A stretch of 64,000 nt of DNA from DATLED01 sp963750255 (lineage in GTDB: Bacteria; Actinomycetota; Acidimicrobiia; Acidimicrobiales; CADCTF01), in contig CAVVPZ010000009.1 in the NCBI GenBank assembly GCA_963750255.1, positions 425,378 through 489,377 of the forward strand, written 5' to 3'. The number at the start of each line of letters is the position of its first letter. Position 1 is the first letter of the stretch. The notes beneath the pieces were generated by a model that was not told the origin of the DNA, searched no databases, and saw nothing but the letters and a program-made list of their open reading frames with translations. The position numbers and the translations under genes are program-made. Shown here piece by piece: positions 34,943 through 44,586 of this stretch.

Positions 34943-36145
34943 GTGGCTAGCCTCTCCTCCGTCGATTCCCACGCCAACGCCCTCAGCGTCGCCGTCGTCG
35001 ATGACGACCCGAAGCTTCGCACTCGACTGGCCATGCAACTGGGCGAGTCGGCGCGGGCGGCTGCCTTCGCGTCGCTGTCCGTCGTCGAGGCCAGAGTGGC
35101 CGACGACGATCCGCTCGTCGTGGTGGTCGGGCCGTCGCTGGCGAGCGAGCAAGGAATGGCCGACATCAACCGGCTGGTGCGCTCCCGGCGGGGCTGCAGC
35201 GCCGTGATGGTCGTCCATGAGCTCTCGACCGACCTGCTCCAGCGGGCCATCCGGGCCGGGATCAGCGACGTGGTCCAGCTCCCGGCCGACAATGGTCAGC
35301 TCCGAGAAGCCGTCGACCGAGCCGCCGAGCAGCTGCATGCTGCGGTGCTGCCGCCGTCGCTCACCGCGGTGCCCGACGGCGCCAAGGAGCACCGAGGCCG
35401 AATCGTCACGGTCTTCTCCACCAAGGGGGGTGCGGGCAAATCCTTCGTGGCCACCAACCTGGCTGCTTCGCTGGCCAAGCGCAGCTCGAAGCCGGTCGTG
35501 ATCGTCGACGCCGACCTCCAGTTCGGCGACATCGCCGTGATGATGGGGCTCGCTCCGCAGCACACGATCATCGACGCCGTCACCGTCATCGACCGGCTCG
35601 ACGAAGACCTGCTCAAGAGCCTGCTCATCCGACACCCGGCCAGCGGCGTGCAGGTGCTGGCGGCGCCGATCGAGCCCGCGTTCGCCGACTCGGTGAGCCT
35701 GCCCCACATGCGTCGGATCCTCGAGATCCTGACGTCGTTCTGCTCGCACGTCATCATCGATACGCCGGCGTCGTTCAACGACATCGTCCTCGGCGTCCTC
35801 GAGCTGGCCGACGACATCGTGTTGATCGCGGGGATGGACATTCCCCACATCAAGAACACCAAGATCGGTCTCCAGACCCTCCGCCTCCTCCACATCCCGG
35901 CGTCCAAGGTCAAGCTCACCCTCAACCGCGCCAACTCCAAGGTCAAGCTCGACATCGCCGACGTCGAGCGCACCTTGCAGATGAAGGCCGACTGCCTCCT
36001 GCCCAGCGAGATCGGCGTGCCGCAGTCGATCAACAAGGGCGTGCTCATCGTTCTCGACTCGCCCCGCTCGGGCGTCGCTCGCAACCTCGAACGGATGGCC
36101 GACCTCTTCCCGGCATTCGTGGACGAGCAGACGGGCGCCCGGTAG
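34943..36145 (+). CDS. cpaE: CpaE/TadZ-type ATPase
   Basis: 400 residues. N-terminal receiver-like domain (about 15-125: LSVAVVDDDPKLRTRLAM, DVVQLPADNGQLREAVDRA) then a ParA/MinD-type ATPase with the deviant Walker A VFSTKGGAGKSFVATNLA, VVIVDADLQFGDIAVMMGL and HVIIDTPASFNDIVL. In Tad systems it directs the apparatus to the cell pole. GTG 34943 is five bases after the cpaB stop. The reading frame is intact. Confidence 0.92.
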   Translation: MASLSSVDSHANALSVAVVDDDPKLRTRLAMQLGESARAAAFASLSVVEARVADDDPLVVVVGPSLASEQGMADINRLVRSRRGCSAVMVVHELSTDLLQRAIRAGISDVVQLPADNGQLREAVDRAAEQLHAAVLPPSLTAVPDGAKEHRGRIVTVFSTKGGAGKSFVATNLAASLAKRSSKPVVIVDADLQFGDIAVMMGLAPQHTIIDAVTVIDRLDEDLLKSLLIRHPASGVQVLAAPIEPAFADSVSLPHMRRILEILTSFCSHVIIDTPASFNDIVLGVLELADDIVLIAGMDIPHIKNTKIGLQTLRLLHIPASKVKLTLNRANSKVKLDIADVERTLQMKADCLLPSEIGVPQSINKGVLIVLDSPRSGVARNLERMADLFPAFVDEQTGAR

Positions 36146-36157
36146 TCCGGCAGCGCC

Positions 36158-37518
36158 ATGTCCCTCTACCGGCGCCTCCAGGACGCTCAGGGCTCGAGCA
36201 CGGCTGTCCCGGGAGGCCGCAACCCGGTCCTCGACGAGCTCCGCCAGAAGATCCATCACCAACTCATCGATGAGTTGGGCGCCGTCCTCTACGACAAGCG
36301 CGTGTCGGAGGACGACCTTCGCACCAAGGTCTCCGATTCGCTGCAGGCAGCTCTGGCTCGGGAGACGGCACCGATCTCAGGTGCCGATCGGTTGCAGCTG
36401 CTCGAGGACGTGGCCGACGACATCCTCGGCTACGGGCCCATCGACCGTCACCTGCACGACGAGAGCGTGACCGAGGTCATGGTCAACGGCCCTCGCCGCG
36501 TGTTCGTCGAGCGCAACGGACGGATCGAGGTCACCAACACGACGTTCATCGACGAGAGCCACCTCCGACGGATCATCGACAAGATCGTCGGACAGGTTGG
36601 CCGGCGGATCGACGAGGCGACGCCGATGGTCGACGCCCGGCTCCCCGATGGATCCCGCGTCAACGCCGTCGTCCACCCGCTGGCCATCGGCGGGCCGTTC
36701 CTGACGGTCCGGAAATTCGCCGCCGAGCCGTTCAGCGTCGAGGACCTCGTCGGCTTCGGAACGTTCTCCGAGCCGGTGGCCGACTTTCTCGAAGGATGCG
36801 TCCGCGGTCGCATGAACATCGTCGTCTCCGGCGGAACCGGCACGGGAAAGACCACCACGCTCAACGTCTTGTCCTCGTTCATCCCGTCGGACGAGCGCAT
36901 CGTCACCGTCGAGGACGCCAAGGAACTCCAGCTCCACCAGGTCCACGTGCTCCCCCTCGAAGGGCGACCCCCCAACATCGAGGGACGGGGCGAGGTGACC
37001 ATCCGCGACCTGGTCCGCAACGCACTGCGCATGCGCCCGGATCGCATCGTGGTGGGGGAGTGCCGCGTCGGGCGAGGCGCTCGACATGCTCCAGGCCATG
37101 AACACCGGCCACGACGGATCCCTCACCACCATCCACGCCAACAGTCCTCGCGATGTGCTGGCCCGCATCGAGACCATGACGTTGATGGCCGGATTCGAGT
37201 TGCCCGTTCGGGCCATCCGCGAGCAGATGGCGTCGGCCCTCGACGTGATCGTGCACCTGTCCCGTCTGCCGCGACGGCACCCGGCGGGTCACGCATGTCA
37301 CCGAGGTGCTCGGCATGCGCGACGACCAGCTTTTGACCTCCGACTTGTTCCTGTTCGACTTCGGCATGGGCGTCGACGACGAGGGCAAGTTCCGCGGGCA
37401 CCTCAAAGCCACGGGCCGCCGCCCAGAGTTCGCCGAGCGATTGGCCGATCTCGGCGTGACGTTCGCGCCCGAGTTGTTCGAGGCCGGCGAGTTCATCCGT
37501 CGATCCGCCGCCGGCTGA
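36158..37518 (+). CDS. cpaF: CpaF/TadA secretion ATPase (frameshifted)
   Basis: About 450 residues; the hexameric ATPase that powers Flp pilus assembly. Seen: LGYGPIDRHLHDESVTEVMV, ARLPDGSRVNAVVHPLAIGG, Walker A VVSGGTGTGKTTTLNVL, TVEDAKELQL, IVVGECRVGE as Walker B, GHDGSLTTIHANSPRD with the His-box, and RVTHVTEVLGMRDDQ. The frame changes near 37070 and 37275, each restored by one base. Its stop TGATG overlaps the start of the vWA-TadB gene. Confidence 0.94.
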
Positions 37519-39431
37519 TGCGCGTCGCCCGGGCGCTTGCCAGCGTCCTCTTCCTGGTCGTGGTCTCGGTGGCCGGCTCGGGTGCTGCACAGGCCGCCCC
37601 CGAAACGTCGACGCTGACCATCCGCAAGATCGACGCATCGGGCTTCCCGACCGTGAAGATGTCGACCCTCTTCACCGGGCCCCGTCCCGACCTCGCCAAC
37701 GTGTCGTTGCGGGAAAACGGCGGGCTCGTCCCCGAGATCGACGTGGTACCCGTGGCCGAGTCCGCGACCCCGGTCGGCATCGTGTTGGTCATCGACACGT
37801 CGGGGTCGATGTCGACCGGCGGCCGGCTCGTGCAGGCCAAGGCCGCCGCCGCGCAGTTCGTGGAACGGAAGCTGCCCAACGACCAGATTGCGCTCGTGAC
37901 CTTCGCCAACGAGCCCCGGGTCGCGGTCAACTTCACCGCTGACCCCACGCCGCTCCTCGGTGCCATCGAAGGCCTCCAAGCCGGGGGCGAGACCGCCCTC
38001 TGGGAAGGAGTGCGAGTCGGCGCCAACCTGTTCGCCGGACGGAGTGAACTCCTTCCCTATCTCGTCGTGCTCTCCGATGGCGCCGACACCGTCTCCCAGA
38101 GCGACGCCGCGGCCGCGTCGGCCGCCGCCCGCACGGTGCAGGCCGGGGTGTTCGCCATCGCCATAACCGGCGAAGGCGAAAGCGACGCGCCGGCCCTGCG
38201 CAACCTGGCCGACGACTCGGGCGGGACGTTCGCCGAGACCCGCGATGCAGCCGACCTCGGACGTATCTACTCCGAGCTCCAGGGCGTCTTGCAGAACCAA
38301 TACGAGATCACGTGGACCTCGAAGGCGGCTGGGCCCAGTGTCGACGTGGCCGTCAAGATCGGGTCCGCTGTCGCCGACGGATCGGTGACGGTCAACTCGG
38401 TCACGCGTGGCTCGGCCGCTGCTCCTCAGGTCGTCAACGCCCCCCGGACCCCCGGCTTCCTGGCCGACCATGGTCCTGGCCTGATCGCGCTCGTCGTCGG
38501 GCTCGCCGCCGGGCTACTGGGCGCCTTTGTCATCCTGATGCGCCGTGACGGCCCCGGTCTCGACACCGTGCTCGAGGCGTACACGGGGGGCGGTGTTGCG
38601 CCTCCGCCGGTCGACGAGGAGCGTCGCCTGGTGCCCGATTCCGTGCGCCGGGCCGTCGAGAGGACGGCGGCCATCGCCGGCAGCGGCGGTTCGCTCGCTG
38701 CGCTCGACGCCAAACTCGACGCCGCTGACCTCAAGCTCCGAGCCCAAGAGGCAGTGGTCTTCGTCAGCGCCGGCGTCCTCGCGCTCGCCGTCGCTGCGTT
38801 CGCCGTCGGCGGATGGCCGGTGGCGCTGGCAGCCGTGATCGTCGGCGCCCTTGCCCCGGTCGCCCTGTTGACGTCGCTCGGCAGTCGGCGACGCAAGTCA
38901 TTCACCGCCCTGTTGCCCGACGCGCTCCAATTGTTGGCCAGTTCGCTGCGGGCCGGCTATTCGCTCCTCCAGGGACTCGAGGCCGTCGCCGACGAGATCG
39001 ACGACCCCATGGGGCGTGAGCTACGGCGGGTCGTGCTCGAAACGCGACTCGGACGTGAGATCGAAGTTGCGTTGCAGGACCTGTCCGACCGCATGGACAG
39101 CAAGGACTTCGAGTGGGTCGTCATGGCCATCCGCATCCAGAGAGAGGTCGGAGGCAACCTCGCCGAACTCCTGACGTCGGTGGCCGAGACGATGATCGGT
39201 CGCGAGCGGTTGCGGCGCGAGGTGAGCGCGCTGACCGCCGAGGGCAAGCTGAGCGCCATCATCATCGGCGCACTTCCGGTGGTCATCGGCGGCGTGATCG
39301 CCGTGCTCAACCCCGGCTACATCAACGGGCTCTTCACGACGTCGATGGGCCAGATGATGCTGCTCGGTGCCACGGTGCTCACTCTCGTCGGGTTCGTGTG
39401 GATGAAGAAGACGATCGAGATCGACGTCTGA
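37518..39431 (+). CDS. vWA domain fused to TadB (T2SSF) membrane platform
   Basis: 637 residues. A signal peptide (to about residue 25, AAQAAPE) leads an extracytoplasmic von Willebrand A domain, about 70-250, with the metal site VIDTSGSMS and YLVVLSDGADTV. A membrane helix at about 320-340 (LIALVVGLAAGLLGAFVIL) leads to a TadB-like part: two helices, the cytoplasmic LLPDALQLLASSLRAGYSLL and QREVGGNLAELLTSVAETM, and two more helices. TadB forms the inner-membrane platform with TadC. The vWA part is an added module that could sense or bind surface ligands. Overlaps cpaF and tadC by one base each. Confidence 0.9.
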   Translation: MRVARALASVLFLVVVSVAGSGAAQAAPETSTLTIRKIDASGFPTVKMSTLFTGPRPDLANVSLRENGGLVPEIDVVPVAESATPVGIVLVIDTSGSMSTGGRLVQAKAAAAQFVERKLPNDQIALVTFANEPRVAVNFTADPTPLLGAIEGLQAGGETALWEGVRVGANLFAGRSELLPYLVVLSDGADTVSQSDAAAASAAARTVQAGVFAIAITGEGESDAPALRNLADDSGGTFAETRDAADLGRIYSELQGVLQNQYEITWTSKAAGPSVDVAVKIGSAVADGSVTVNSVTRGSAAAPQVVNAPRTPGFLADHGPGLIALVVGLAAGLLGAFVILMRRDGPGLDTVLEAYTGGGVAPPPVDEERRLVPDSVRRAVERTAAIAGSGGSLAALDAKLDAADLKLRAQEAVVFVSAGVLALAVAAFAVGGWPVALAAVIVGALAPVALLTSLGSRRRKSFTALLPDALQLLASSLRAGYSLLQGLEAVADEIDDPMGRELRRVVLETRLGREIEVALQDLSDRMDSKDFEWVVMAIRIQREVGGNLAELLTSVAETMIGRERLRREVSALTAEGKLSAIIIGALPVVIGGVIAVLNPGYINGLFTTSMGQMMLLGATVLTLVGFVWMKKTIEIDV

Positions 39432-40354
39432 TGGTCGGATCCGGTGTGTTGCTTCTCGCCGTCTTCTCGATCTTTCTTTCCGTCGCGTCGGCACTGTGGG
39501 TGCTGTTGGCCAACGCCGACGAACGCGCCACCGTGCGGGCATCACTGCGCTCGATCGAAGGCTACGAGCAAGACCTTCGAGCCAAGGAGCTCGAGGCCCC
39601 GATCGTCCAGCGCATCTTCCGCCCGGTGGGCCAGTCGCTCATCGCCGTCGGTCGCCGGTTCATGCCAGGCGGCTACATGGAGGGCGTCCGCAAGCGTTTG
39701 CTGATCGCCGGTCGGCCCGGGGCCGCCGAACTCGACCGATTCCGCGCCATCCGTGTGTTGAGCGCCGCCGCGGTTCCCGCCACTCTCGTGGCCGCCATCC
39801 TTTATCCGGGCTCGACCCGCGATCGGGTGTTGCTGTTCCTGTTCCTCGGCTCGGCCTTCCTGCTCGGCCCCGACGCCGTCCTCAACCGCCAGATGGAGGA
39901 GCGCCGCAACTCGATGCGGGTCCGGCTGCCCGACGTCATCGACATGCTCACGATCAGCGTCGAAGCCGGTCTGGGCTTCGATCAGGCCCTCGAGCGGACG
40001 GTGGCCTCGGTCCCCGGCCCACTGACCGACGAGTTCGCCCGCATGCTCGGCGAGATGCGGGCCGGCGCCGGACGCGCTGATGCGATGCGGGCCCTCGACG
40101 AGCGCACCGACGTCCCCGAACTGCGCTCGTTCGTGCTCGCGCTCATCCAGGCCGAGACGTTCGGTGTCTCGATCGGACGCATCCTCCGCGGGCAATCCGA
40201 GGAGATGCGCATCAAGCGCCGCCAGCTGGCCCAGGAGGAGGCCATGAAGGCGCCGGTCAAACTCCTCTTCCCGATGGTGTTCTGTGTCTTCCCCGGGATC
40301 TTCGTGGTCCTGCTGGGCCCGGCGGCCCTGAACTTCGCCGGCGTCGGCTTCTGA
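39431..40354 (+). CDS. tadC: TadC-type pilus platform protein
   Basis: 307 residues, T2SSF family. An N-terminal helix, a soluble part GGYMEGVRKRLLIAGRPGAA, two helices, then the core VRLPDVIDMLTISVEAGLGF, DQALERTV, LRSFVLALIQAETFGVSIGR and EEAMKAPVKLLFPMVFCVFP with C-terminal helices. With the TadB part of the previous gene it forms the platform for CpaF. The ATG shares one base with the previous stop (TGATG), so translation is coupled. Confidence 0.92.
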   Translation: MVGSGVLLLAVFSIFLSVASALWVLLANADERATVRASLRSIEGYEQDLRAKELEAPIVQRIFRPVGQSLIAVGRRFMPGGYMEGVRKRLLIAGRPGAAELDRFRAIRVLSAAAVPATLVAAILYPGSTRDRVLLFLFLGSAFLLGPDAVLNRQMEERRNSMRVRLPDVIDMLTISVEAGLGFDQALERTVASVPGPLTDEFARMLGEMRAGAGRADAMRALDERTDVPELRSFVLALIQAETFGVSIGRILRGQSEEMRIKRRQLAQEEAMKAPVKLLFPMVFCVFPGIFVVLLGPAALNFAGVGF

Positions 40355-40359
40355 GCGTC

Positions 40360-41712
40360 GTGTCAGGGCCCACGCCCACTCGCGTTCGCTGGCCCACCCT
40401 CGAGTCGCTGTTCGTCGCCACGTTCGGACTTCTCGGACTTCGCATCGGACTCCGTCCACTTGGTGACAACTCCCTCTTCATCCACCTCCGCACCGGCATC
40501 GACATGGTGCGCACGGGCCACGTCCCCCGCGTCGATCCGTATTCGTTCACGGCCGGGGGACAGCCGTGGGTGGTCCAGAGTTGGTTGGCGTCGCTCACCT
40601 ACGGGATCGCCGAACGACTCGGAGGGCTCCCGCTCGTCCGGATCGAACAGGGACTGCTCTACGGCGTGCTGGCCTGGCTGATGGCCCGCTTGGCCCGTAC
40701 CGGGTCGGCTCGCCACACCGCGCTGGCCGGAGCGGTCTCCATCGGCATGGGCATCGCGTTCTGGTCGCCCCGGCCGCTGGCGTTCGGCCTCGTAGGCCTC
40801 GCCCTCACGATCGTGATCGTGGAGGAGCGCCGGCCGTGGTGGCTCCTCGTGCCCGTCGTGTGGTGCTGGGTCAACAGCCACGGGTCGTTCGTCCTCGGAC
40901 TCGGCTGGCTCGTGCTGGTCGCGGCGGGAGAGCGGCTCGACGATCGCCGTCGCCCGGCCGTCCTGCCCTGGATCGGCGGATTCGCAGTTGGGCTGGTGGC
41001 GGCTGCGGTCAACCCGCTCGGACCGCGGTTGCTCGCGTTTCCGGCTTCGGTGCTGACCAAACGCGAAGCGTTCGCCCACGTGGTCGAGTGGCGATCGGCC
41101 GACTTTTCCACCCCTGCGGGGATGGTGACGCTCGTCGCGCTCGGGCTGTTGGTGATCGTGGTGGCCCGTCGCGCCACGGCCTGGCGAGATGTGTTGCCCC
41201 TCGTCGCGTTCGTCGTCGCCGGTCTGGCCGCCCAACGGAACCTTCCGATGGCGGCCGTGGTCGCGGCCCCGGTGCTCGGTCGCGCCCTCGCCGCTCGCCG
41301 GCCTTCGCCCGGCGGCCGTCTGCCAGCCCACGGTCTCGTCCTCGGCGCGCTGGCGCTCCTCGCCGCCGTTTTCGTGGCCGGCGCCGGAAGACAGAACGCG
41401 CTCGACCTCGAGGGCTATCCGGTGGCCGCCGCTCGTCTTCGTCCGGCGGGGACGCGGGTGTTGACCACCGACACGGCGGCCGGGTACCTCATCCTCGCCG
41501 AGGGTCGTGGGGCCCAGGTGTTCATCGACGACCGCGTCGACCTCTACCCGGTGGCCCAGACGGCCGACTACGTCAGGATCCAGGCCGGCCGGGGCGGAGC
41601 CCTCGGCCTCTTGGACCACTACGACGTGGAGACGGTGGTGTGGGAGGACGGAACGCCCTTGAGCCGCGCAACTCGCCGCCAGCAGGCGCTGGCGGCGAGC
41701 GGGATCTCGTGA
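40360..41712 (+). CDS. Multi-pass membrane protein in Tad operon
   Basis: 450 residues with about nine to ten membrane helices and a C-terminal soluble part of roughly 90 residues (GTRVLTTDTAAGYLILAEG, VFIDDRVDLYPVAQTADYV). The first loop carries GDNSLFIHLRTGIDMVRTGH and the pattern resembles GT-C type or O-antigen-related membrane proteins, but no named family is recognised. It starts five bases after tadC and is probably the last gene of that operon. A role in glycosylating the pilus is possible but speculative. Confidence 0.7.
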   Translation: MSGPTPTRVRWPTLESLFVATFGLLGLRIGLRPLGDNSLFIHLRTGIDMVRTGHVPRVDPYSFTAGGQPWVVQSWLASLTYGIAERLGGLPLVRIEQGLLYGVLAWLMARLARTGSARHTALAGAVSIGMGIAFWSPRPLAFGLVGLALTIVIVEERRPWWLLVPVVWCWVNSHGSFVLGLGWLVLVAAGERLDDRRRPAVLPWIGGFAVGLVAAAVNPLGPRLLAFPASVLTKREAFAHVVEWRSADFSTPAGMVTLVALGLLVIVVARRATAWRDVLPLVAFVVAGLAAQRNLPMAAVVAAPVLGRALAARRPSPGGRLPAHGLVLGALALLAAVFVAGAGRQNALDLEGYPVAAARLRPAGTRVLTTDTAAGYLILAEGRGAQVFIDDRVDLYPVAQTADYVRIQAGRGGALGLLDHYDVETVVWEDGTPLSRATRRQQALAASGIS

Positions 41713-41729
41713 TGGGTGGGGCGTCTGGG

Positions 41730-41915
41730 TCAGGAGGTGAGGTGCAGGAGCACGATCACGCCGCCCAACGACGACGCACTACGGGAGAAGCTGTTGTCGC
41801 GGGCCGTCCCGAAGAACCGCAGGCTGAGGAGCGCGACGAGGCCGATGAGCGCGACGAGCAGGGCGTATTCGACCATCGAGGCGCCGCGCTCAGAGCGCTG
41901 CCGGGGTCCGGGCAT
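41730..41915 (-). CDS. Flp-type pilin (second copy)
   Basis: 61 residues. RSERGASMVEYALLVALIGL is the Flp prepilin signature: cleavage after the Gly and a hydrophobic helix that forms the pilus core, followed by a short variable tail (FFGTARDNSFSRSASSLGG). It lies 26 bases downstream of the other pilin gene on the same strand. Start ATG 41915 is chosen; no strong ribosome-binding site is seen. No prepilin peptidase (TadV/CpaA) occurs in this window. Confidence 0.87.
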   Translation of the reverse strand: MPGPRQRSERGASMVEYALLVALIGLVALLSLRFFGTARDNSFSRSASSLGGVIVLLHLTS

Positions 41916-41941
41916 GAGCGAGATGACCGGACCCCGCCGGC

Positions 41942-42142
41942 TCAGTTCTCGATGTTGGAGCCGAGGGTGCTCAGCTTGGTGGACGTGCTGTTGCCGAGGA
42001 AGGTGATGGCCACGATGCACACGACGGCGATCAGGGCGACGAGGAGGGCATACTCCACCAGGCTGGCGCCGCGCTCATCGCCACCCCAGCGGGCGCGCAC
42101 GTACGGCGCAACATACTGCTGGTGGTACGAAACGAGATTCAC
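41942..42142 (-). CDS. Flp-type pilin (first copy)
   Basis: 66 residues, probably the major pilin of the Tad system. After a positively charged leader (VRARWGGDERG) comes ASLVEYALLVALIAVVCIVA with the conserved Glu and Tyr of Flp pilins, then NSTSTKLSTLGSNIEN. GTG 42142 is chosen because AAGGAG lies eight bases upstream on the minus strand, the best ribosome-binding site of the locus, fitting an abundant product. Confidence 0.92.
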   Translation of the reverse strand: MNLVSYHQQYVAPYVRARWGGDERGASLVEYALLVALIAVVCIVAITFLGNSTSTKLSTLGSNIEN

Positions 42143-42213
42143 AGTGTCTCCTTGTTGAGAGTGCGGCAGGTACGTCCCCAACGGTATCGGCCGACCTCGG
42201 GGGGGCTTCCATA

Positions 42214-42243
42214 GGCCGATCGGCCCATTTCCCCCAAGGAAAC
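42214..42243. other. Palindromes upstream of the flp genes
   Basis: GGCCGATCGGCC (42214-42225) and a TTTCC/GGAAA hairpin (about 42228-42243) lie between the response-regulator stop and the flp start, all on the minus-strand transcript path. They may terminate the regulator transcript or act in flp control; no protein-binding consensus is recognised. Confidence 0.35.
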
Positions 42244-42245
42244 GG

Positions 42246-42899
42246 TCATTGCAGCCGAATGATCCCCATTCGTAACCCTTTGAGCACCGCCTGGGTGCGG
42301 TCTCGCGCGTCGAGCTTCTCGTAGATCGACGAGAGGTGGTTCTTGACCGTCTTCACGCTGATGAACAGCGCCTCGGCGACCTCGGGCGGGCTGGCGCCCT
42401 CGGCGATCAGTTGGAGCACCTCGATCTCGCGCGGGCTGACGCCCGAGGCGGCCCCAGCGGCAGTCATGGCGTGTGCCTCGCGCAAGAGAGCGGCGGCGAG
42501 ACCCGGCGATACCGCCTTCTCGCCGTCGGCGGCCAACGTGATTGCTTCGACGACCTCCTCGATGGCGCAGTCCTTGGTCAGGTAGCCGATTGCTCCGGCG
42601 TCGAGCGCGCGCCGTACGACATCAGCATCGGCATGCATGGTGAGGATCACCACCTCGGGCCCGCCGTTGCTCCGAATTCGCCGGGTGGCCTCTACGCCGT
42701 CGAGCACAGGCATCGACACGTCCATCAAGATCACGTCCGGTGTGAGTGCGGCGGCCATTTCGACTGCCTCGGCCCCATCTGATGCCTCGCCCACGACGTC
42801 GAACCCGGCGTCGACCATCGCTCGGTGCATGCTCTGGCGCACCATGGTGTGGTCGTCGACGAGAAGCAGCCTTACGCTTCTGGAGTCAGCGTCGGTCAT
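42246..42899 (-). CDS. NarL/LuxR-family response regulator
   Basis: 217 residues. Receiver: LLLVDDHTMVRQSM, VILMDVSMPVLDGVE (phospho-Asp), VILTMHAD and GYLTKDC. C-terminal LuxR helix-turn-helix: SPREIEVLQLIAEGASPPEV and FISVKTVKNHLSSIYEKL. It overlaps the kinase gene by 14 bases, forming a two-component pair, and reads towards the flp pilin genes 104 bases downstream. Control of the pilins is a reasonable guess from position only. Confidence 0.93.
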   Translation of the reverse strand: MTDADSRSVRLLLVDDHTMVRQSMHRAMVDAGFDVVGEASDGAEAVEMAAALTPDVILMDVSMPVLDGVEATRRIRSNGGPEVVILTMHADADVVRRALDAGAIGYLTKDCAIEEVVEAITLAADGEKAVSPGLAAALLREAHAMTAAGAASGVSPREIEVLQLIAEGASPPEVAEALFISVKTVKNHLSSIYEKLDARDRTQAVLKGLRMGIIRLQ

Positions 42900-44472
42900 G
42901 GGCCTCCGTCGTGATGCGGCACCGGATCGTGGTGCCGGGTGGCGAGTGGACCTCGAAGTCGGCGCCGATAGCCGCCGCTCGTTCTCGCATACCAACGAGA
43001 CCGAATGCGTCCGCCCGCGCGCCGCTCTCGGGCACGCCCCGGCCGTCGTCGATGATCTCGAGCAAGGCACCAGCCTGCCCGCATTCCCACGTGACCTGGA
43101 GTTTGGCGGCCCCGGAGTGGCGGACGGCGTTGGTGACGGCTTCCTGCACGATCCGCCACAGCTCTCGCTCGATGCGGAGGGGGAGGCGATGTTCGGTCAC
43201 GAAGTCGAAGTGGACATCGAGCGACGATCGCTCCCTGACCCGGTCGAGGAATTCGGCAGTGGTGGTCACGAAGTCGCGCCCTTCGGTGACGTCGGTGCGG
43301 AGGTCATAGAGGGTGTCGCGCACCTCGGTGACGACGTTGCGCACCTCCCCACGGAGCCGTACGAGGTCGGCCTCCACCGCCTGTCCTGCGGCAACACGGC
43401 TGATGCGGTCGAGTTCGAAGGCCACGAAGGCAAGTCCCTGCCCGACCCGGTCGTGGAGGTCGCGGGCGATGCGGGTCCGCTCCTCGTCGGCGCCGACAGC
43501 CCGTAGGCGGGAGAACCAGCGGGCGTTGTCGAGGGCGAGGGCGGCTTGTGAAGCGATGGCTTCGGTCATCCGGAGTTGCCCCTCGTTCACGGGCTCCGAT
43601 CGGCTCTCGACGGCCAGGATCCCCACCAGTTCCTGTCGGGCCAACAACGGCACGTAGAGCCCCGAGCGGGCGCCGGCCGAAAGGGTCGGCCCGCGATCGG
43701 TGACGGCCGCCCGTCGGCCCGCGGCGGCAGATCGCACAGGCTCGGGCAACCCGGTGTCGGACCACACGGTGGGGAGGCGGGCTCCCGATGCCGCCGCCAC
43801 CGTCCATGCCGCCGCCGCCGACTCGTCCCACAGCAGGACGGCGACGACGTCGGCGGGAAACAACTGCCGGAGCTGGTCGAGGGTGGCCATCACGGTCTGA
43901 TCGAGGTCGAGGCTGGCGGGCAGGGTCTGGGCCAGTGCCGTGAGTTGCGTGAGGAGCACGTTGGCCTGCATGGCGAGCGCCCCCTCCTCCTCTGCTTCAC
44001 CGAAGAGGCGACGGGCGTAGCCGGCCACGAGGGCGATCAGCAGGAGTTCACCGCTCCATTGGATCGTCACCAGCACCGACGGGTCGGGGGTGCGGAAGTG
44101 GTAGGGGATGGCCACGGCGGCGGCACCGGCCAACGCCGTCCGGATGGCGAACCCGAAGCCTCGCGAGAACCCAGCGGCGAGGATTGCGCTGGCGGCGCAG
44201 AAGACGTAGGGCGAGGCCCAGAAGCCGGTGGCCACGACGACGGCGAGGCTGAGTGCGACCTCGCCCAGCACGGCCAACAGCCCGCTGACGTCATCGCCCA
44301 CGTAGCGAAGGGGCACGAACGTGCGGTAGAGCGCGTAGGCGACGAGCGGCACGCCGGCCACGACAGAGCGGACGGGAGTCCCGCCGTTGAGAGCGGCGAC
44401 GGCCAGGCCGAGGACGACCGTGCCCCAGCGGACGGCCACCACGAGTGGGCTGAAGCGCGTCGGCAGGTCCAT
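42886..44472 (-). CDS. NarL-type sensor histidine kinase with GAF domain
   Basis: 528 residues from ATG 44472 (the frame is open to GTG 44592, adding 40). Five or six membrane helices lead, then a GAF domain at about 225-345 (QTVMATLDQLRQLFPADVVA, LYVPLLARQELVGILAVES), the HisKA_3 box EERTRIARDLHDRVGQGL with the phospho-His, and the ATPase region VQEAVTNAVRHSGAAKLQV, IIDDGRGVPE and FGLVGMRERAAAIG. No extracytoplasmic ligand domain is seen; sensing is likely in the membrane or GAF part. Partner of the regulator that overlaps it. Confidence 0.9.
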   Translation of the reverse strand: MDLPTRFSPLVVAVRWGTVVLGLAVAALNGGTPVRSVVAGVPLVAYALYRTFVPLRYVGDDVSGLLAVLGEVALSLAVVVATGFWASPYVFCAASAILAAGFSRGFGFAIRTALAGAAAVAIPYHFRTPDPSVLVTIQWSGELLLIALVAGYARRLFGEAEEEGALAMQANVLLTQLTALAQTLPASLDLDQTVMATLDQLRQLFPADVVAVLLWDESAAAAWTVAAASGARLPTVWSDTGLPEPVRSAAAGRRAAVTDRGPTLSAGARSGLYVPLLARQELVGILAVESRSEPVNEGQLRMTEAIASQAALALDNARWFSRLRAVGADEERTRIARDLHDRVGQGLAFVAFELDRISRVAAGQAVEADLVRLRGEVRNVVTEVRDTLYDLRTDVTEGRDFVTTTAEFLDRVRERSSLDVHFDFVTEHRLPLRIERELWRIVQEAVTNAVRHSGAAKLQVTWECGQAGALLEIIDDGRGVPESGARADAFGLVGMRERAAAIGADFEVHSPPGTTIRCRITTEAHDRR

Positions 44473-44580
44473 CGCCGGCGTCGCCAGCGCCGTGCGGCGT
44501 GGTACGCCCCGGCGCCGGGTCGGCGCATCGGCGTTCGACACGCCGGTGGCGGCGTCAGCCCGTGAATCGATGCCCGATGG

Positions 44581-44586
44581 TACGTT
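44581..44586 (+). promoter_or_regulatory. -10 hexamer TACGTT, coaE
   Basis: TACGTT ends eight bases before GTG 44595; near-leaderless start inferred. Confidence 0.4.
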
